64,000 nt of DNA from Pseudoramibacter alactolyticus ATCC 23263 (lineage in GTDB: Bacteria; Bacillota; Clostridia; Eubacteriales; Eubacteriaceae): the NCBI RefSeq assembly GCF_000185505.1, contig NZ_GL622359.1, positions 1,718,021-1,782,020 of the forward strand. The letters run 5' to 3'. Positions within the stretch are counted from its first letter, which is position 1, and every line of letters begins with the position of its first letter. Positions 34,991 to 44,300 of the stretch are shown one piece after another. The position numbers and the translations under genes were made by a program. Below the pieces are notes generated by a model that saw nothing but the letters and a program-made list of their open reading frames with translations, made no database searches and was not told the DNA's origin.

Positions 34991-35827
34991 TTATTTTGGA
35001 ATGGTGATGGTAATCACAATGCGATCATCTTTTTCCGTCTCTTTGTATTTGGCCGACCGCTTGTTTTCCTTTACCACTTTAAAAGCCGATTTGATGGTGT
35101 TGATATAAATCTGCGCATTAATGAAGGATTTAACGCGTGCTTTTTTGCCCGGGGTAATTTTTTCATCGTAATTATTGATCATCACCTCTTCACGGACTTT
35201 TTCAACCAGGGCCTCGGTTTTTTTGACATTCAAATCCTGTTTATGAATTTGTTCAATCACTTCCCGCTGGATGGCCTCGTCCGGAATTTTGAGCAATGCC
35301 CGGGCATGCCTTTCCGACAGCTGATTTGTTTTCACCGCCTGAATCACCTGATCGTCCAATTTCAGCAGCCGGATTTTATTGGCCACAAAAGACTGGGATT
35401 TGCCGATGAGGGCCGCCACCTGCTCCTGGGTCATATCGTAATATTTGATCAGCTGCCGGTAGCTTTCCGCCTCCTCGAAAAAGCTCAAATCCTCCCGCTG
35501 CACATTCTCGATGATGGCGATCACCGCCGAATCCTTGTCGCTGATGGTGACCTCCATTGCCGGGATCTCCTGCATTCCCGCCAATTTGGACGCTCGAAGC
35601 CGCCGCTCCCCGGAAACCAGTTCATAAAGCTCATTATCGACCTTCCGCACCTGAATCGGCTGAATGACCCCAAAGGTCCGAATGGATTCCGCCAGTTCGG
35701 TCAGACTTTCATCTTTAAAAGTTTTCCGAGGCTGATTGGGATTGGGAATAATCTGTTCCATCGGAATGAGGATCACGGCACTTTGCGTTTTGGGTTTTTC
35801 TTTCAGGTCTTTCTTTTTCTTTCGCAT
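34991..35827 (-). CDS. noc: Nucleoid occlusion protein Noc (ParB paralogue)
   Basis: This 278-residue ParB-family protein lies between rsmG and parA, the usual place for noc. It has the NTD SGERRLRASKLAGM and ENVQREDLSFFEEAESY, HTH GKSQSFVANKIRLL, and the C-terminal stretch with KETEKDDRIVITITIPK typical of Noc rather than Spo0J. The N-terminus is basic (MRKKKKDLKEK), in keeping with a membrane-binding amphipathic tip. Noc blocks division over the nucleoid. No exact Noc-binding site was seen locally. Confidence 0.9.
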   Translation of the reverse strand: MRKKKKDLKEKPKTQSAVILIPMEQIIPNPNQPRKTFKDESLTELAESIRTFGVIQPIQVRKVDNELYELVSGERRLRASKLAGMQEIPAMEVTISDKDSAVIAIIENVQREDLSFFEEAESYRQLIKYYDMTQEQVAALIGKSQSFVANKIRLLKLDDQVIQAVKTNQLSERHARALLKIPDEAIQREVIEQIHKQDLNVKKTEALVEKVREEVMINNYDEKITPGKKARVKSFINAQIYINTIKSAFKVVKENKRSAKYKETEKDDRIVITITIPK

Positions 35828-35841
35828 TTAAGACTCCCAGG

Positions 35842-35855
35842 GTTTCACGTGAAAC
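35842..35855. promoter_or_regulatory. parS site between noc and rsmG
   Basis: GTTTCACGTGAAAC is a perfect palindrome that matches the core 14 of the 16-base parS consensus. It lies about 7 kb from dnaA. Confidence 0.85.
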
Positions 35856-35860
35856 GGATG

Positions 35861-36571
35861 CTAACACAACGGCTTTTTCTTAATCTGTCCGTAATTTCGA
35901 GGGTATTGTGCCGGCGTCCGCCCATTTTTTATACACTGAATTATAACATGAAACGCCGTGTTTTTCAGTAGTAAATTCTGAGATACCCGGATCTCTCCGC
36001 CGCCAAGCGTCTCGACGCCGTCGATCGCCGCGTCGATTTCCTCCCGATATTTTTCGCCCTTCCAGGCGTAAAACGTGCCGCCGGTCCGGACCAAGGGCAG
36101 GCAAAGCTCGCTCAAAATGCCGTAGGCCGCCACGGCCCGGGAACACGCCGCGTCAAATCGCTCGCGGTACGCCGGATTTTTTCCCAGCGCCTCGGCCCGG
36201 GCCGCCGTCAATTCGATGTTCGCAAGCCCGAGATCCGCCGCAATTTTTTCCACTGCCTTCACTTTTTTAGCCGTCGCATCAACCAATACAAATTGCTTTT
36301 GCGGATAAGCGATGGCTAACGGAATGCCCGGAAACCCGCCGCCGGTGCCGACGTCAATAATCCGCTGATCCGCCGGCGTCAGCGGGCAGGCCAGCGAATC
36401 CAGCAGATGCTTTTCCACAAAAGCGTTGTCGTCGGTGATCCGGGTCAAATTGATGTGTTCGTTCACGGCCTTCAGACTTTCCATAAAGCGATACAATTTC
36501 TCCAGCTGCCCCTCGCTCAGCGAAACGGGCAAGGCCGATGCGATGCGCTTTTTAAATGCATTGATCTCCAC
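35861..36571 (-). CDS. rsmG: 16S rRNA (guanine-527-N7) methyltransferase RsmG
   Basis: The 236-residue Rossmann-fold SAM enzyme makes m7G527 in 16S rRNA. It has DVGTGGGFPGIPLAI (SAM site), a VDATAKKV segment, and ACSRAVA. I prefer GTG 36571, since GAGGAG sits seven bases upstream and the codon lies one base after the mnmG stop. An in-frame ATG at 36595 lies inside mnmG without a binding site. Loss of RsmG usually gives low-level streptomycin resistance in other bacteria. Confidence 0.92.
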   Translation of the reverse strand: MEINAFKKRIASALPVSLSEGQLEKLYRFMESLKAVNEHINLTRITDDNAFVEKHLLDSLACPLTPADQRIIDVGTGGGFPGIPLAIAYPQKQFVLVDATAKKVKAVEKIAADLGLANIELTAARAEALGKNPAYRERFDAACSRAVAAYGILSELCLPLVRTGGTFYAWKGEKYREEIDAAIDGVETLGGGEIRVSQNLLLKNTAFHVIIQCIKNGRTPAQYPRNYGQIKKKPLC

Positions 36572-36572
36572 A

Positions 36573-38447
36573 CTATTCTCCTCGATGATTTTCAAGATAC
36601 ACGTGCAGCACGGCGATATCCGCCGGCGAAACGCCGGAAATCCGGGAGGCCTGCCCCAGGGACATCGGCTGCACGGCGTTCAGCTTTTCGGCAGCTTCCA
36701 GCCGCAGCCCTTCGATATGATGATAATGCAAGCCCTCGGGAATGCGTTTGCTTTCCAGCTTTTTAAACTGTTCCACCTGTTTGATCTGCTTGCTGATATA
36801 GCCTTCGTATTTGAGCTGAATCTCCACCTCTTCACAGACGTTGTTGGGCAAGGCCGGCCTTTGGGGATCGAGCGCCGCCGTATTGGCGTAATTGATTTCC
36901 GGCCGCTTCATCAACTGCCCCAGCGGCATCCCCGACTTTAATACCGTCGTTCCCAATCGGGATAGGATTGCGTTGGCCGATTCCGAAGGGGGAACCGTCA
37001 CGCAGCCCATCCGGTCGACCTCGTCCGCAATTGCCGTTTTTTTCTGTAAAAAACGCTGGTACCGCTCTTCGGAGATGAGCCCCACCCGATGCCCGATGGG
37101 CGTCAGCCGAAGATCGGCGTTGTCCTGACGCAGCAGCAGGCGATATTCGGCCCGGGAAGTCATCATCCGATAGGGCTCGCTGGCATCTTCATTGATGATA
37201 TCGTCGATAAGCACGCCGATATACGCCTGGGAACGGTCCAGAATCATGGGCTCCTTTCGATCCAGCAACAGCGCCGCATTGATCCCGGCCACAATCCCCT
37301 GGGCGCCGGCCTCTTCATAACCAGAGGTCCCGTTGATTTGTCCGGCGAAGAAGAGCCCGCGGATCCTTTTGCTTTCGAGGGTCGCCTTGAGCTCCGTGGG
37401 ATGAATACAGTCGTACTCGATGGCATAGGCCGAACGCATAAAGGCCACATGCTCCATCCCCGGCACCGTTCGGTAAAGCGCAATCTGCACATCCTCCGGC
37501 AGACAGGAAGACATCCCCTGCACATACACCTCCTGAGTGTTGCGACCCTCCGGCTCCATAAACATCTGATGGTGATCTTTGTCCGCAAAACGCATCACCT
37601 TGGTTTCGATGGAGGGGCAATAGCGCGGCCCCACCCCCACCACATCGCCGGTGACCAGCGGACTGCGGTCGAGATTCGCGTTGATGATCCGATGCGTCGC
37701 CTCATTGGTATAGGTCAGGTAGCAATCGATCTGATCGATTGCGATCGCTTCCGTCTCGAAGGAAAAGGGCGTGATGATCTCGTCTCCTTTTTGTACGATC
37801 ATTTTGGTATAGTCCAAGGTTTTGGCATCCACCCGGGCCGGGGTTCCCGTTTTAAAACGCTGAAGGTGAAAACCGGCTTCTTCCAGCGAGTCCGAAAGGA
37901 AACGCGCCGGGAACATCCCGTTGGGGCCGCCTTCGTATTGCACTTCTCCCATAAAAATCTTTCCCTTGAGATACGTCCCGGTGCAGACCACACAGGTCTC
38001 GCAGGTATAGGTTGCGCCGGTCACGACCTGAACGCCGACAATTTTCTGATCTTCGACGATCAGCTTGGTCGCTTCCTGCTGCCGCAGTGTCAGATGCTCG
38101 GTATTTTCCACCACGGCCTTCATCCGAAACTGATAGGCCTTTTTATCCGCCTGGGCGCGCAGCGAATGCACCGCCGGCCCTTTCCCGGTGTTCAGCATCC
38201 GGCACTGGATCATCGTCGCGTCGATATTCTTGCCCATTTCGCCGCCGAGAGCATCGATTTCCCGCACCAGATGTCCTTTCCCGGTGCCGCCGATCGACGG
38301 ATTGCAGGGCATCATCGCCACAGAATCCAGATTGATGGCCAATAACAATGTTTCCTTTCCCATCCGCGCCGTCGCCAGAGCCGCTTCACATCCCGCATGA
38401 CCGGCGCCTATCACAATGGTATCGTAATGACCTGCTGTATATTCCAT
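36573..38447 (-). CDS. mnmG: tRNA uridine-5-carboxymethylaminomethyl modification enzyme MnmG (GidA)
   Basis: The 624-residue FAD enzyme works with MnmE to make cmnm5U34 in tRNAs reading NNA/G codons. It has the FAD motif VIGAGHAGCEAALA (12-25), PCNPSIGGTGKGHLVREIDALGG, and the C-terminal ISGVSPADIAVL helix. AAGGAA precedes ATG 38447. It lies between mnmE and rsmG in the standard order. Length is normal. Confidence 0.96.
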   Translation of the reverse strand: MEYTAGHYDTIVIGAGHAGCEAALATARMGKETLLLAINLDSVAMMPCNPSIGGTGKGHLVREIDALGGEMGKNIDATMIQCRMLNTGKGPAVHSLRAQADKKAYQFRMKAVVENTEHLTLRQQEATKLIVEDQKIVGVQVVTGATYTCETCVVCTGTYLKGKIFMGEVQYEGGPNGMFPARFLSDSLEEAGFHLQRFKTGTPARVDAKTLDYTKMIVQKGDEIITPFSFETEAIAIDQIDCYLTYTNEATHRIINANLDRSPLVTGDVVGVGPRYCPSIETKVMRFADKDHHQMFMEPEGRNTQEVYVQGMSSCLPEDVQIALYRTVPGMEHVAFMRSAYAIEYDCIHPTELKATLESKRIRGLFFAGQINGTSGYEEAGAQGIVAGINAALLLDRKEPMILDRSQAYIGVLIDDIINEDASEPYRMMTSRAEYRLLLRQDNADLRLTPIGHRVGLISEERYQRFLQKKTAIADEVDRMGCVTVPPSESANAILSRLGTTVLKSGMPLGQLMKRPEINYANTAALDPQRPALPNNVCEEVEIQLKYEGYISKQIKQVEQFKKLESKRIPEGLHYHHIEGLRLEAAEKLNAVQPMSLGQASRISGVSPADIAVLHVYLENHRGE

Positions 38448-38497
38448 ATTTTTTCCTTCTTAAATTTAAATGGTTTTACACTTGCCGGTTTTCGCGC

Positions 38498-39871
38498 CTA
38501 TTTACCAAGGCAGAAATTGGCGAAAATTTGATCGATGATATCATCCCCAAGAGACTGACCGGTAATCCGCCGTAAATTTTCCAGCGCCTCTTCTAAATCA
38601 ATGGCCACCATATCCACCGACATCCCGATGGACAGGCCATTCAGCGCATTGGTTAAATTTTCACGCACCTGACGCAGCAGATTCACATGGCGCAGATTAG
38701 AAACAATCACATCATCCGCTGCCTTTGCCGTTTGATTGCCCGTGACCATAGCCACCATCTGCCTGCGCAAGGCGTCGAGGCCGGTCTCTGTTTTGATAGA
38801 TAAAGCAATTTCGTTAGGCTTTAGATCGGTTAAAACTTCATCCTTTAAATCTATTTTATTATAAATGCGAATATAAGGTTTATCCTGAAACGCTGTTATC
38901 AATGTGTCCTCGTCTTCTGAGGTTTCACGTGAAACGTCCGTCATCATCAAAATCAATTCGGCCCGATCCATCATTTGCTTGGATTTTTCCACGCCTAATT
39001 TTTCCACCACATCATCGGTTTCGCGGATTCCCGCCGTGTCGATAATGTGAAATGGAATCCCTTCAATATTAATATAGGCCTCCACCACATCGCGGGTGGT
39101 CCCTGGAATATCGGTAACCAGCGCTTTGTCTTCCCGAATTAGTTTATTTAAAAGCGAGGATTTACCCACATTGGGTTCGCCGAGAATCACCGTATCGACG
39201 CCGTTCCGATAAATCTTACCCATCTGAGCCGAATCGAGCAACGCGTCCACCGAAACAATCAGGCCGTCAATCGACCGGCGAAGGGTATCGCCGGTCACCG
39301 TTTCGATATCGTATTCCGGATAATCGATGGCGGCGTCAATAAAGGTCATCAGATGAAGCAGCTCGGCATCCACGGCCTGATACTTCTTTGAGAGGCCGCC
39401 GGACAATTGATTGACGGAATAAGCTAAACCGATGGCGGTCTTGGCCTCGATGATATCCGACACCGCTTCCGCTTGGGTGAGATCGATGCGCCCGTTCACA
39501 AAAGCCCGCCGGGTGAATTCCCCTGGATCGGCCAGCCTGGCTCCGGCACGAATCACCGCATCGAGCACCGCGTGCAGCGCCACCGGGCCGCCATGACAGT
39601 TGATTTCCACCACGTCCTCGGCCGTATAGGATCGCGGTGCCTTCATGATCGACACCAACACCTCGTCGATCCGCTTGCCCTGCGCATCGTAACAATGACC
39701 ATAATGAATCGTATGCGTTTCAAAGGACGCCAGCTGCTGATCGGACGCATTTTGATAAACCCGATCCGCAACGGCAATCGCGTCTTTTCCGGATATCCGA
39801 ACAATACCGACGCCGCCGACGCCGCTTGGCGTGGCGATGGCCGCAATCACATCGTCTTGCAAAACGTGCAT
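38498..39871 (-). CDS. mnmE: tRNA modification GTPase MnmE (TrmE)
   Basis: The 457-residue GTPase has an N-terminal folate-binding domain (TPSGVGGVGIVRISG), a helical domain with an inserted G domain (GEPNVGKSSL, DIPGTTRD, DTAGIRE, NKIDL) and the C-terminal CLGK box, with the catalytic Cys. It modifies U34 of tRNA with MnmG. A strong GAGGAGG precedes ATG 39871. The codons for DVSRETSE in the G domain contain a parS-like palindrome (38932-38945). Confidence 0.96.
   Translation of the reverse strand: MHVLQDDVIAAIATPSGVGGVGIVRISGKDAIAVADRVYQNASDQQLASFETHTIHYGHCYDAQGKRIDEVLVSIMKAPRSYTAEDVVEINCHGGPVALHAVLDAVIRAGARLADPGEFTRRAFVNGRIDLTQAEAVSDIIEAKTAIGLAYSVNQLSGGLSKKYQAVDAELLHLMTFIDAAIDYPEYDIETVTGDTLRRSIDGLIVSVDALLDSAQMGKIYRNGVDTVILGEPNVGKSSLLNKLIREDKALVTDIPGTTRDVVEAYINIEGIPFHIIDTAGIRETDDVVEKLGVEKSKQMMDRAELILMMTDVSRETSEDEDTLITAFQDKPYIRIYNKIDLKDEVLTDLKPNEIALSIKTETGLDALRRQMVAMVTGNQTAKAADDVIVSNLRHVNLLRQVRENLTNALNGLSIGMSVDMVAIDLEEALENLRRITGQSLGDDIIDQIFANFCLGK
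38932..38945. promoter_or_regulatory. parS site embedded in mnmE
   Basis: GTTTCACGTGAAAC lies inside the mnmE coding region, identical to the site at 35842. Its codons spell part of VSRET. Two copies of the same 14-base palindrome within 3.1 kb support functional parS. Confidence 0.85.
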
Positions 39872-39952
39872 GACTATCCTCCTCTATTAAATCTCAATCC
39901 CATCATCAATCGATGACCGTTATCATATTCGTTATTCGAAAAATCATTATAA

Positions 39953-39997
39953 CAAAAAAACCGACGAAAGCACTTGTTATCCAAACAAACTGCTTTC
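39953..39997 (-). terminator. Terminator after jag
   Basis: On the minus strand GAAAGCAGTTTGTT pairs with AACAAGTGCTTTC. GTCGG then T7 follow. It separates yidC-jag from mnmE. Confidence 0.75.
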
Positions 39998-40027
39998 ACC
40001 AGTTTATCCATTGCAGACGGCGAAATA

Positions 40028-40798
40028 TCAATCTCCGCGATCCTGATTTTCTTTTAAATCGATAACCACATGACGATAGGGATCGTGCCCTTCACTGTAG
40101 GTATAGACGGTTTCGCTGTCCTGAAGGGTCGCATGGATGATGCGGCGTTCTCCCGGATTCATCGGTTCAAGAACCATCTTTTTATGGTAGCGCACCGCTT
40201 TGTCAGCCATTTTATGAGCCAGATGCTCCAGGGTGCCCTGCCGTTTTTCACGGTAGTGCTCGGTGTTAATCAACACCCGCACATAGTGATCGGTCGTTTT
40301 ATTCACCGCCAGGCTGGTCAGATACTGAATGGCATCCAGTGTCTGGCCGCGGCGCCCGATGAGAATCCCCATCTTCGGACCGGCCAGCTCGACATGAAGC
40401 ACATCGCTGTTCCGATCGTAATCGGTGGTAACCGCCACCTCCAGCGCCATCGCCGTAATCATATCTTTCAAAAACTGTTTGGCCGTCGTCTGAATAGCTT
40501 CCGCTTCGTCATCCAGATAAGCCTCGGCTTCAGCCCTGTCGGCAGCCGCTTCGCTGATATCAGCCTCAGCATCAGCATCAGTCGGCGTTTCCGACAATAC
40601 TGCAGCTTCCTCAGCCGGCGGCCCTGCTTCGACGTTCTTCGGCGTTACCTCGACAACCGCTTCTTTCTTGCCAAAAATCCCCAGAACACCAAATTCCGGT
40701 TTCTGAACCACTTTGACGTCCACCTGATCTTCTGTCAGACCGAGCACCGTCAACGCTTTTTGAAGAGCTTCTGAGACTGTTTTACCTTTTGCTTCCAT
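40028..40798 (-). CDS. jag: RNA-binding protein Jag/KhpB (KH and R3H domains)
   Basis: The protein of about 256 residues has an N-terminal Jag_N domain (GKTVSEALQKAL; FGVLGIFGKKEA), an acidic Ala/Glu linker (about 75-105), a KH domain with GILIGRRGQTLDAIQYL, and an R3H domain with REKRQ-type and MNPGERRIIHA motifs. It binds RNA and affects cell division and elongation in Gram-positives. ATG 40816 overlaps the yidC stop but lacks a binding site; ATG 40798 is preceded by GGAGG with an 11-base gap and gives the usual start, so I prefer it. Confidence 0.9.
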   Translation of the reverse strand: MEAKGKTVSEALQKALTVLGLTEDQVDVKVVQKPEFGVLGIFGKKEAVVEVTPKNVEAGPPAEEAAVLSETPTDADAEADISEAAADRAEAEAYLDDEAEAIQTTAKQFLKDMITAMALEVAVTTDYDRNSDVLHVELAGPKMGILIGRRGQTLDAIQYLTSLAVNKTTDHYVRVLINTEHYREKRQGTLEHLAHKMADKAVRYHKKMVLEPMNPGERRIIHATLQDSETVYTYSEGHDPYRHVVIDLKENQDRGD

Positions 40799-40815
40799 TT
40801 TCTTGTCTGCCTCCA

Positions 40816-41706
40816 TCAGGATTTTTTCGTCCGCTCATCGCTTTGCGGAATCTTCGTCACCACTTTGCGTCTCGAAGAAGCTGGCTTGGTCTTGGGGCGG
40901 CTGGCCTTCTTTTTAGCGGTCTTCCCCGACTGACCGGTCATTTGCTGCTGCCGCATCTGACTCTGCTCCTTAAGCATGCTCTTCTTTTCTTTCTTTTCCT
41001 GACGTTTGGCTTCTTCCACCCGGCGCTCCGCTTCCTCAATCGATACTTTTTCGACCGGTTTGCGCATTACCAAGAATTGCTGCACGAAGGTATAGGCATT
41101 CTGCACCACCCAGTACAGGGCGACCCCGGCCGGCATTTTAACGGCAAACCAGCCGATCATTAAAGGCATCACATAAAGCATCACCTTCTGTGAGCTTTGC
41201 GCCGCTTTGTTCCCATCGTCCTGAAAGCGCATCATATACCACTGCGTGATAAAGGTTAACACCACACAGAGTATCGGCAACACAAAGTACGGATCCGGTT
41301 TTCCCAGATTCGGGATCCAATAAAAGCCAGCCCGCAGCGCCGACAAATTACCGTTGGTAAAAACATATTTCGCCGGTGAGCGCAACGCGCCGAACAATCC
41401 CCAGATAATCGGCAGCTGAATAAGCAGCGGCAGACATCCGGCCATCGGATTCACGTTGTAAAGCTTGTACAGCTTCATGGTTTCCGCATTAAGCTTTTCC
41501 GGATTATTCTTGTATTTTTTCTGAAGATTATTGAGTTCCGGCTGAACGGCCTGCATTTCCCGCATCGAATTGGTCTGTTTGATATTCAGCGGCAAAATGA
41601 TGGTTTTAACAATAATAGTAAACAAAATCACCGCAAAACCGTAATCTTTAACCAGGTTGTAAATCTGATAAAGAACAAATCCGAACGCCTGGTATAAAAT
41701 ATTCAT
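40816..41706 (-). CDS. yidC: Membrane protein insertase YidC (Oxa1 family)
   Basis: The 296-residue Oxa1-type insertase has five membrane segments. The cytoplasmic hairpin (MREMQAVQPELNNLQKKYKNNPEKL) is followed by NPMAGCLPLLIQLPIIWGLF. The conserved Arg for the hydrophilic groove should be in TNSMREM. There is no lipobox, unlike the Bacillus SpoIIIJ precursor, so it may not be a lipoprotein. The C-terminal tail is long and Lys/Arg-rich, helping ribosome contact. It lies between yidD and jag as usual. Confidence 0.95.
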   Translation of the reverse strand: MNILYQAFGFVLYQIYNLVKDYGFAVILFTIIVKTIILPLNIKQTNSMREMQAVQPELNNLQKKYKNNPEKLNAETMKLYKLYNVNPMAGCLPLLIQLPIIWGLFGALRSPAKYVFTNGNLSALRAGFYWIPNLGKPDPYFVLPILCVVLTFITQWYMMRFQDDGNKAAQSSQKVMLYVMPLMIGWFAVKMPAGVALYWVVQNAYTFVQQFLVMRKPVEKVSIEEAERRVEEAKRQEKKEKKSMLKEQSQMRQQQMTGQSGKTAKKKASRPKTKPASSRRKVVTKIPQSDERTKKS

Positions 41707-41750
41707 CTAAAACCTTTTCTCCTTTGCTTTCCATTCCTTTTTCAAGGAGA

Positions 41751-41975
41751 TCACGGAACCGGATCGTACCCGCCGGGATTAAAAGGATGACATCGGACAA
41801 CACGTTTCATCCCCAGCCACAGCCCTTTTCTCGGACCGTATTTTTGAATGGCTTCGTAACAATAATTTGAGCAGGTCGGATAAAAACGACACGATCGCGG
41901 CAAAAAAGGCGAAATCACCCGCTGATACCCTCGGATTAAGAACAGCATGCCCCGCGCAATCACCTGACTGATCAT
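41751..41975 (-). CDS. yidD: Membrane protein insertion efficiency factor YidD
   Basis: The 74-residue protein matches the YidD (DUF37/UPF0161) family: [32 protein letters not shown] with conserved cysteines and [14 protein letters not shown]. It is thought to aid YidC-dependent insertion as a peripheral membrane protein. It overlaps rnpA by four bases and precedes yidC, the standard arrangement. Confidence 0.95.
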   Translation of the reverse strand: MISQVIARGMLFLIRGYQRVISPFLPRSCRFYPTCSNYCYEAIQKYGPRKGLWLGMKRVVRCHPFNPGGYDPVP

Positions 41976-42316
41976 AGTCGACTCACTTCCAGTTTCGTTT
42001 TATAAAACAAATGTGTCAAAGAATGTTCTATCTCCGCATAGGTCGCCGAAACACATCGCTCCTTAGCGATGATGATCAAATCGTAACCCGTTTTAAAATC
42101 ACCGCGGTGAAGACGATACGCTTCACGAATCCTTCTGCGGATCTTATTTCGGACGACAGCCCGCTTCGACACTTTCTTGCTAACAATAATACCCAGACGA
42201 TTGGTATTTTCCCGATTTTTCAAATAATAAAATTGAAAGTGACGATTGCCAAACCGTTGTCCCTTTCGGAATACGTCGTTGAAATCTTTTTCACTTTTTA
42301 AAGAATTCAAGGCCAT
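41972..42316 (-). CDS. rnpA: Ribonuclease P protein component
   Basis: The 114-residue basic protein has the RNase P signature [13 protein letters not shown] in [12 protein letters not shown] and F-x-F near the N-terminus (FQFYYL). With the RNA subunit it trims tRNA 5' leaders. ATG 42316 is preceded by GGAG at six bases; a TTG codon at 42328 is also in frame but overlaps that binding site, so I reject it. It lies downstream of rpmH, past a hairpin that probably lowers its transcription. Confidence 0.95.
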   Translation of the reverse strand: MALNSLKSEKDFNDVFRKGQRFGNRHFQFYYLKNRENTNRLGIIVSKKVSKRAVVRNKIRRRIREAYRLHRGDFKTGYDLIIIAKERCVSATYAEIEHSLTHLFYKTKLEVSRL

Positions 42317-42355
42317 AATCCGCTCCAAAATCCATTCAATCCAAATTCTTCCTAT

Positions 42356-42387
42356 AAAAAAGACCGTTCATTCAAACAAACGGTCTT
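42356..42387 (-). terminator. Hairpin between rpmH and rnpA
   Basis: On the minus strand AAGACCGTT/AACGGTCTT followed by T6 lies directly after the rpmH stop. No obvious promoter separates it from rnpA, so it may be a partial attenuator that keeps L34 mRNA in excess. Confidence 0.85.
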
Positions 42388-42391
42388 GAGG

Positions 42392-42526
42392 TTATGCAGA
42401 TAATTTTGCTCTGCCCTTTTGTCTTCTTCTTTTCAGAACCAGACGACCACTGCGCGTTTTCATTCTTTTTCTGAAACCATGTTCTTTTTTGCGCTGTCTG
42501 ACCTTAGGCTGAAACGTCTGTTTCAT
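42392..42526 (-). CDS. rpmH: 50S ribosomal protein L34
   Basis: A 44-residue very basic protein translated from ATG 42526: it begins [19 protein letters not shown] and ends GRAKLSA. This is the canonical bacterial L34 length and pattern (TFQP, HGFRKRM, SGR, RRRQKGR). GGAGGGAA precedes the start. It is the first gene to the left of oriC, as in almost all bacteria with this layout. The strong promoter at 42606-42634 drives it. Confidence 0.97.
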   Translation of the reverse strand: MKQTFQPKVRQRKKEHGFRKRMKTRSGRLVLKRRRQKGRAKLSA

Positions 42527-42605
42527 TGTGATTCCCTCCTAAATATTAACTTTTCATTCACCATCTAATGATCAATACCATTCTAAAATACCGTATTACT
42601 TAAAA

Positions 42606-42634
42606 AGTATATTATGTTGAAACGTCGATGTCAA
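42606..42634 (-). promoter_or_regulatory. rpmH promoter
   Basis: On the minus strand TTGACA, 17 bases, then TATACT. It points away from the DnaA-box cluster. Confidence 0.85.
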
Positions 42635-42683
42635 GCCATTTTTTAAAATCCCGTCGCTTCTTCGGATTTCATCGGACATTCCC

Positions 42684-42898
42684 TGTGGATACTTGAATGC
42701 CCGGATTGAATTTGCTATAATAAACGCACACTTTTAACATTATCCACAGCCTTTTATCAACAGCTTTCCTATTTTTGTGGATAAATCTGGGGATAAATGT
42801 TGATATTTCCCAGATCATCCTGATTTATCTCTATTTTTCTTCGGGATAAATTTATAAACGGGCTGTGTTTTTAAAATATGAATGTGTATTTATCAACA
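42684..42898. other. oriC, upstream DnaA-box cluster
   Basis: The rpmH-dnaA gap holds TTATCCACA (42740-42748), TTATCAACA (42754-42762), TGTGGATAA (42776-42784), TGGGGATAA (42788-42796) and TTATCAACA (42890-42898), plus a one-mismatch box at 42684-42692. This is the incA/B-type half of a bipartite Gram-positive origin and should also mediate DnaA autoregulation. Confidence 0.9.
42693..42721 (+). promoter_or_regulatory. dnaA promoter
   Basis: TTGAAT, 17 bases, then TATAAT, directly before the first consensus DnaA box, so DnaA can repress its own transcription. Confidence 0.75.
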
Positions 42899-42914
42899 TT
42901 TATTGGAGGCTTAT

Positions 42915-44288
42915 GTGGACGACTCGTTGAATATTTTATGGCAGCAAGCCCTTGAACTGATCGCCGAACAGCTCACCGAAGTGAGTTTTAGAACCTGGTT
43001 TCCATCGGTCAAACCCATCCTGTACCGGGACAACTTCGTTTATTTATTGGTTGAAAATTCCTTTAACCAGGCGGTTATGCAAGAGCGCTACGAAACCGTA
43101 ACCAACACCGTTCTGTCTTTTTTAACGAAAAATGACCATTTAAAGGCCGTGTTCATCCTGAATGAAGACGACATTCCAAAAGAGACGGCCCCGGCATCGG
43201 CGCCTTTGGAAACGGCAGAAGAAAGAACAGACACACCGGATGCTAACGTTAAACCCGCCCACACCGGGACGGGCATCAACGCCAAATATACCTTTGAGCG
43301 CTTCGTTATCGGGGAAAATAACCGTTTTGCCCACGCCGCCTGTGTCGCCGTATCGGAAGCGCCGTCGGAACGCTACAACCCGCTTTTTATTTACGGAGGC
43401 GTCGGCCTCGGCAAAACCCATTTAATGCAGGCCATTGGCAATTATATCCTGACCTATACGCCGGATAAAAAAGTGATCTACGTTTCCTGCGAAACTTTTA
43501 CCAACGAATTCATCGATGCGATTCAAAACAAGAACAACCTCTCTTTCCGCAATCGCTACCGCAATGTCGACATCCTGCTCATCGACGATATTCAATTCTT
43601 ATCCGGCAAGGAAGGCACCCAGGAAGAGTTCTTCCACACCTTTAATGCCCTTCACGACGAAAACAAACAGATCGTCATCAGCTCGGACCGGCCGCCGCGG
43701 GAAATCCCAAAGCTGGCCGAACGGCTGCGCAGCCGTTTTGAAATGGGGCTGATCACCGATATTTCCACGCCGAATTTCGAAACGCGGATGGCCATTTTGC
43801 GCAAGAAGGCCGAATCCAACGCCGAGGACATCCCCGACGACGTCATGAGCTTTATCGCCGACAACATTCATTCCAATATCCGGGAGCTTGAGGGCGCGCT
43901 GACCACGGTGGTCGCCTACTCCAAACTTCACGGCGAAACCATTAGTCTCGATTTTGCCAGGGAAGCGCTGGCCGATCTGTTCGTCTCCCGGCAGCACGAC
44001 ATTAACGCGGATTATATTAAGGAAATCACCGCTAAATACTTTAATACCACCATCGAGGATATGAACGGCAAAAAGCGCACCAAGGCCATCACCACTCCGC
44101 GTCAGGTGGCCATGTATCTGTGCCGCGAGATGACCAATATGTCCCTGCCCGCCATCGGCGAAGCCTTCGGCGGACGGGATCACTCCACCGTCATCCACGC
44201 GTATCAAAAGATCAGTGAAAACATCGACGCCAACACCGATTTTAAAAATTTGGTGCTCCGTATTCAAAGCGATATTCAGGGGCAATAA
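42915..44288 (+). CDS. dnaA: Chromosomal replication initiator protein DnaA
   Basis: The 457-residue AAA+ initiator has domain I (about 1-80) and a variable Ala/Thr/Pro-rich linker. The ATPase has Walker A GGVGLGKT (161-168) and LLIDDIQFL, and domain IV carries the DNA-binding signature GGRDHSTVIHAY. I take GTG 42915 as the start because GGAGG lies five bases upstream; an in-frame ATG at 42882 would place the ribosome site within the coding region and adds residues unlike other DnaA proteins. The upstream box at 42890-42898 falls just before it. Confidence 0.95.
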   Translation: MDDSLNILWQQALELIAEQLTEVSFRTWFPSVKPILYRDNFVYLLVENSFNQAVMQERYETVTNTVLSFLTKNDHLKAVFILNEDDIPKETAPASAPLETAEERTDTPDANVKPAHTGTGINAKYTFERFVIGENNRFAHAACVAVSEAPSERYNPLFIYGGVGLGKTHLMQAIGNYILTYTPDKKVIYVSCETFTNEFIDAIQNKNNLSFRNRYRNVDILLIDDIQFLSGKEGTQEEFFHTFNALHDENKQIVISSDRPPREIPKLAERLRSRFEMGLITDISTPNFETRMAILRKKAESNAEDIPDDVMSFIADNIHSNIRELEGALTTVVAYSKLHGETISLDFAREALADLFVSRQHDINADYIKEITAKYFNTTIEDMNGKKRTKAITTPRQVAMYLCREMTNMSLPAIGEAFGGRDHSTVIHAYQKISENIDANTDFKNLVLRIQSDIQGQ

Positions 44289-44300
44289 GTCACGCCGCGC

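Noticed and set aside
42882-42914. Upstream ATG for dnaA
   Set aside because: It places the GGAGG inside the gene and adds residues not seen in DnaA; GTG 42915 is spaced correctly.
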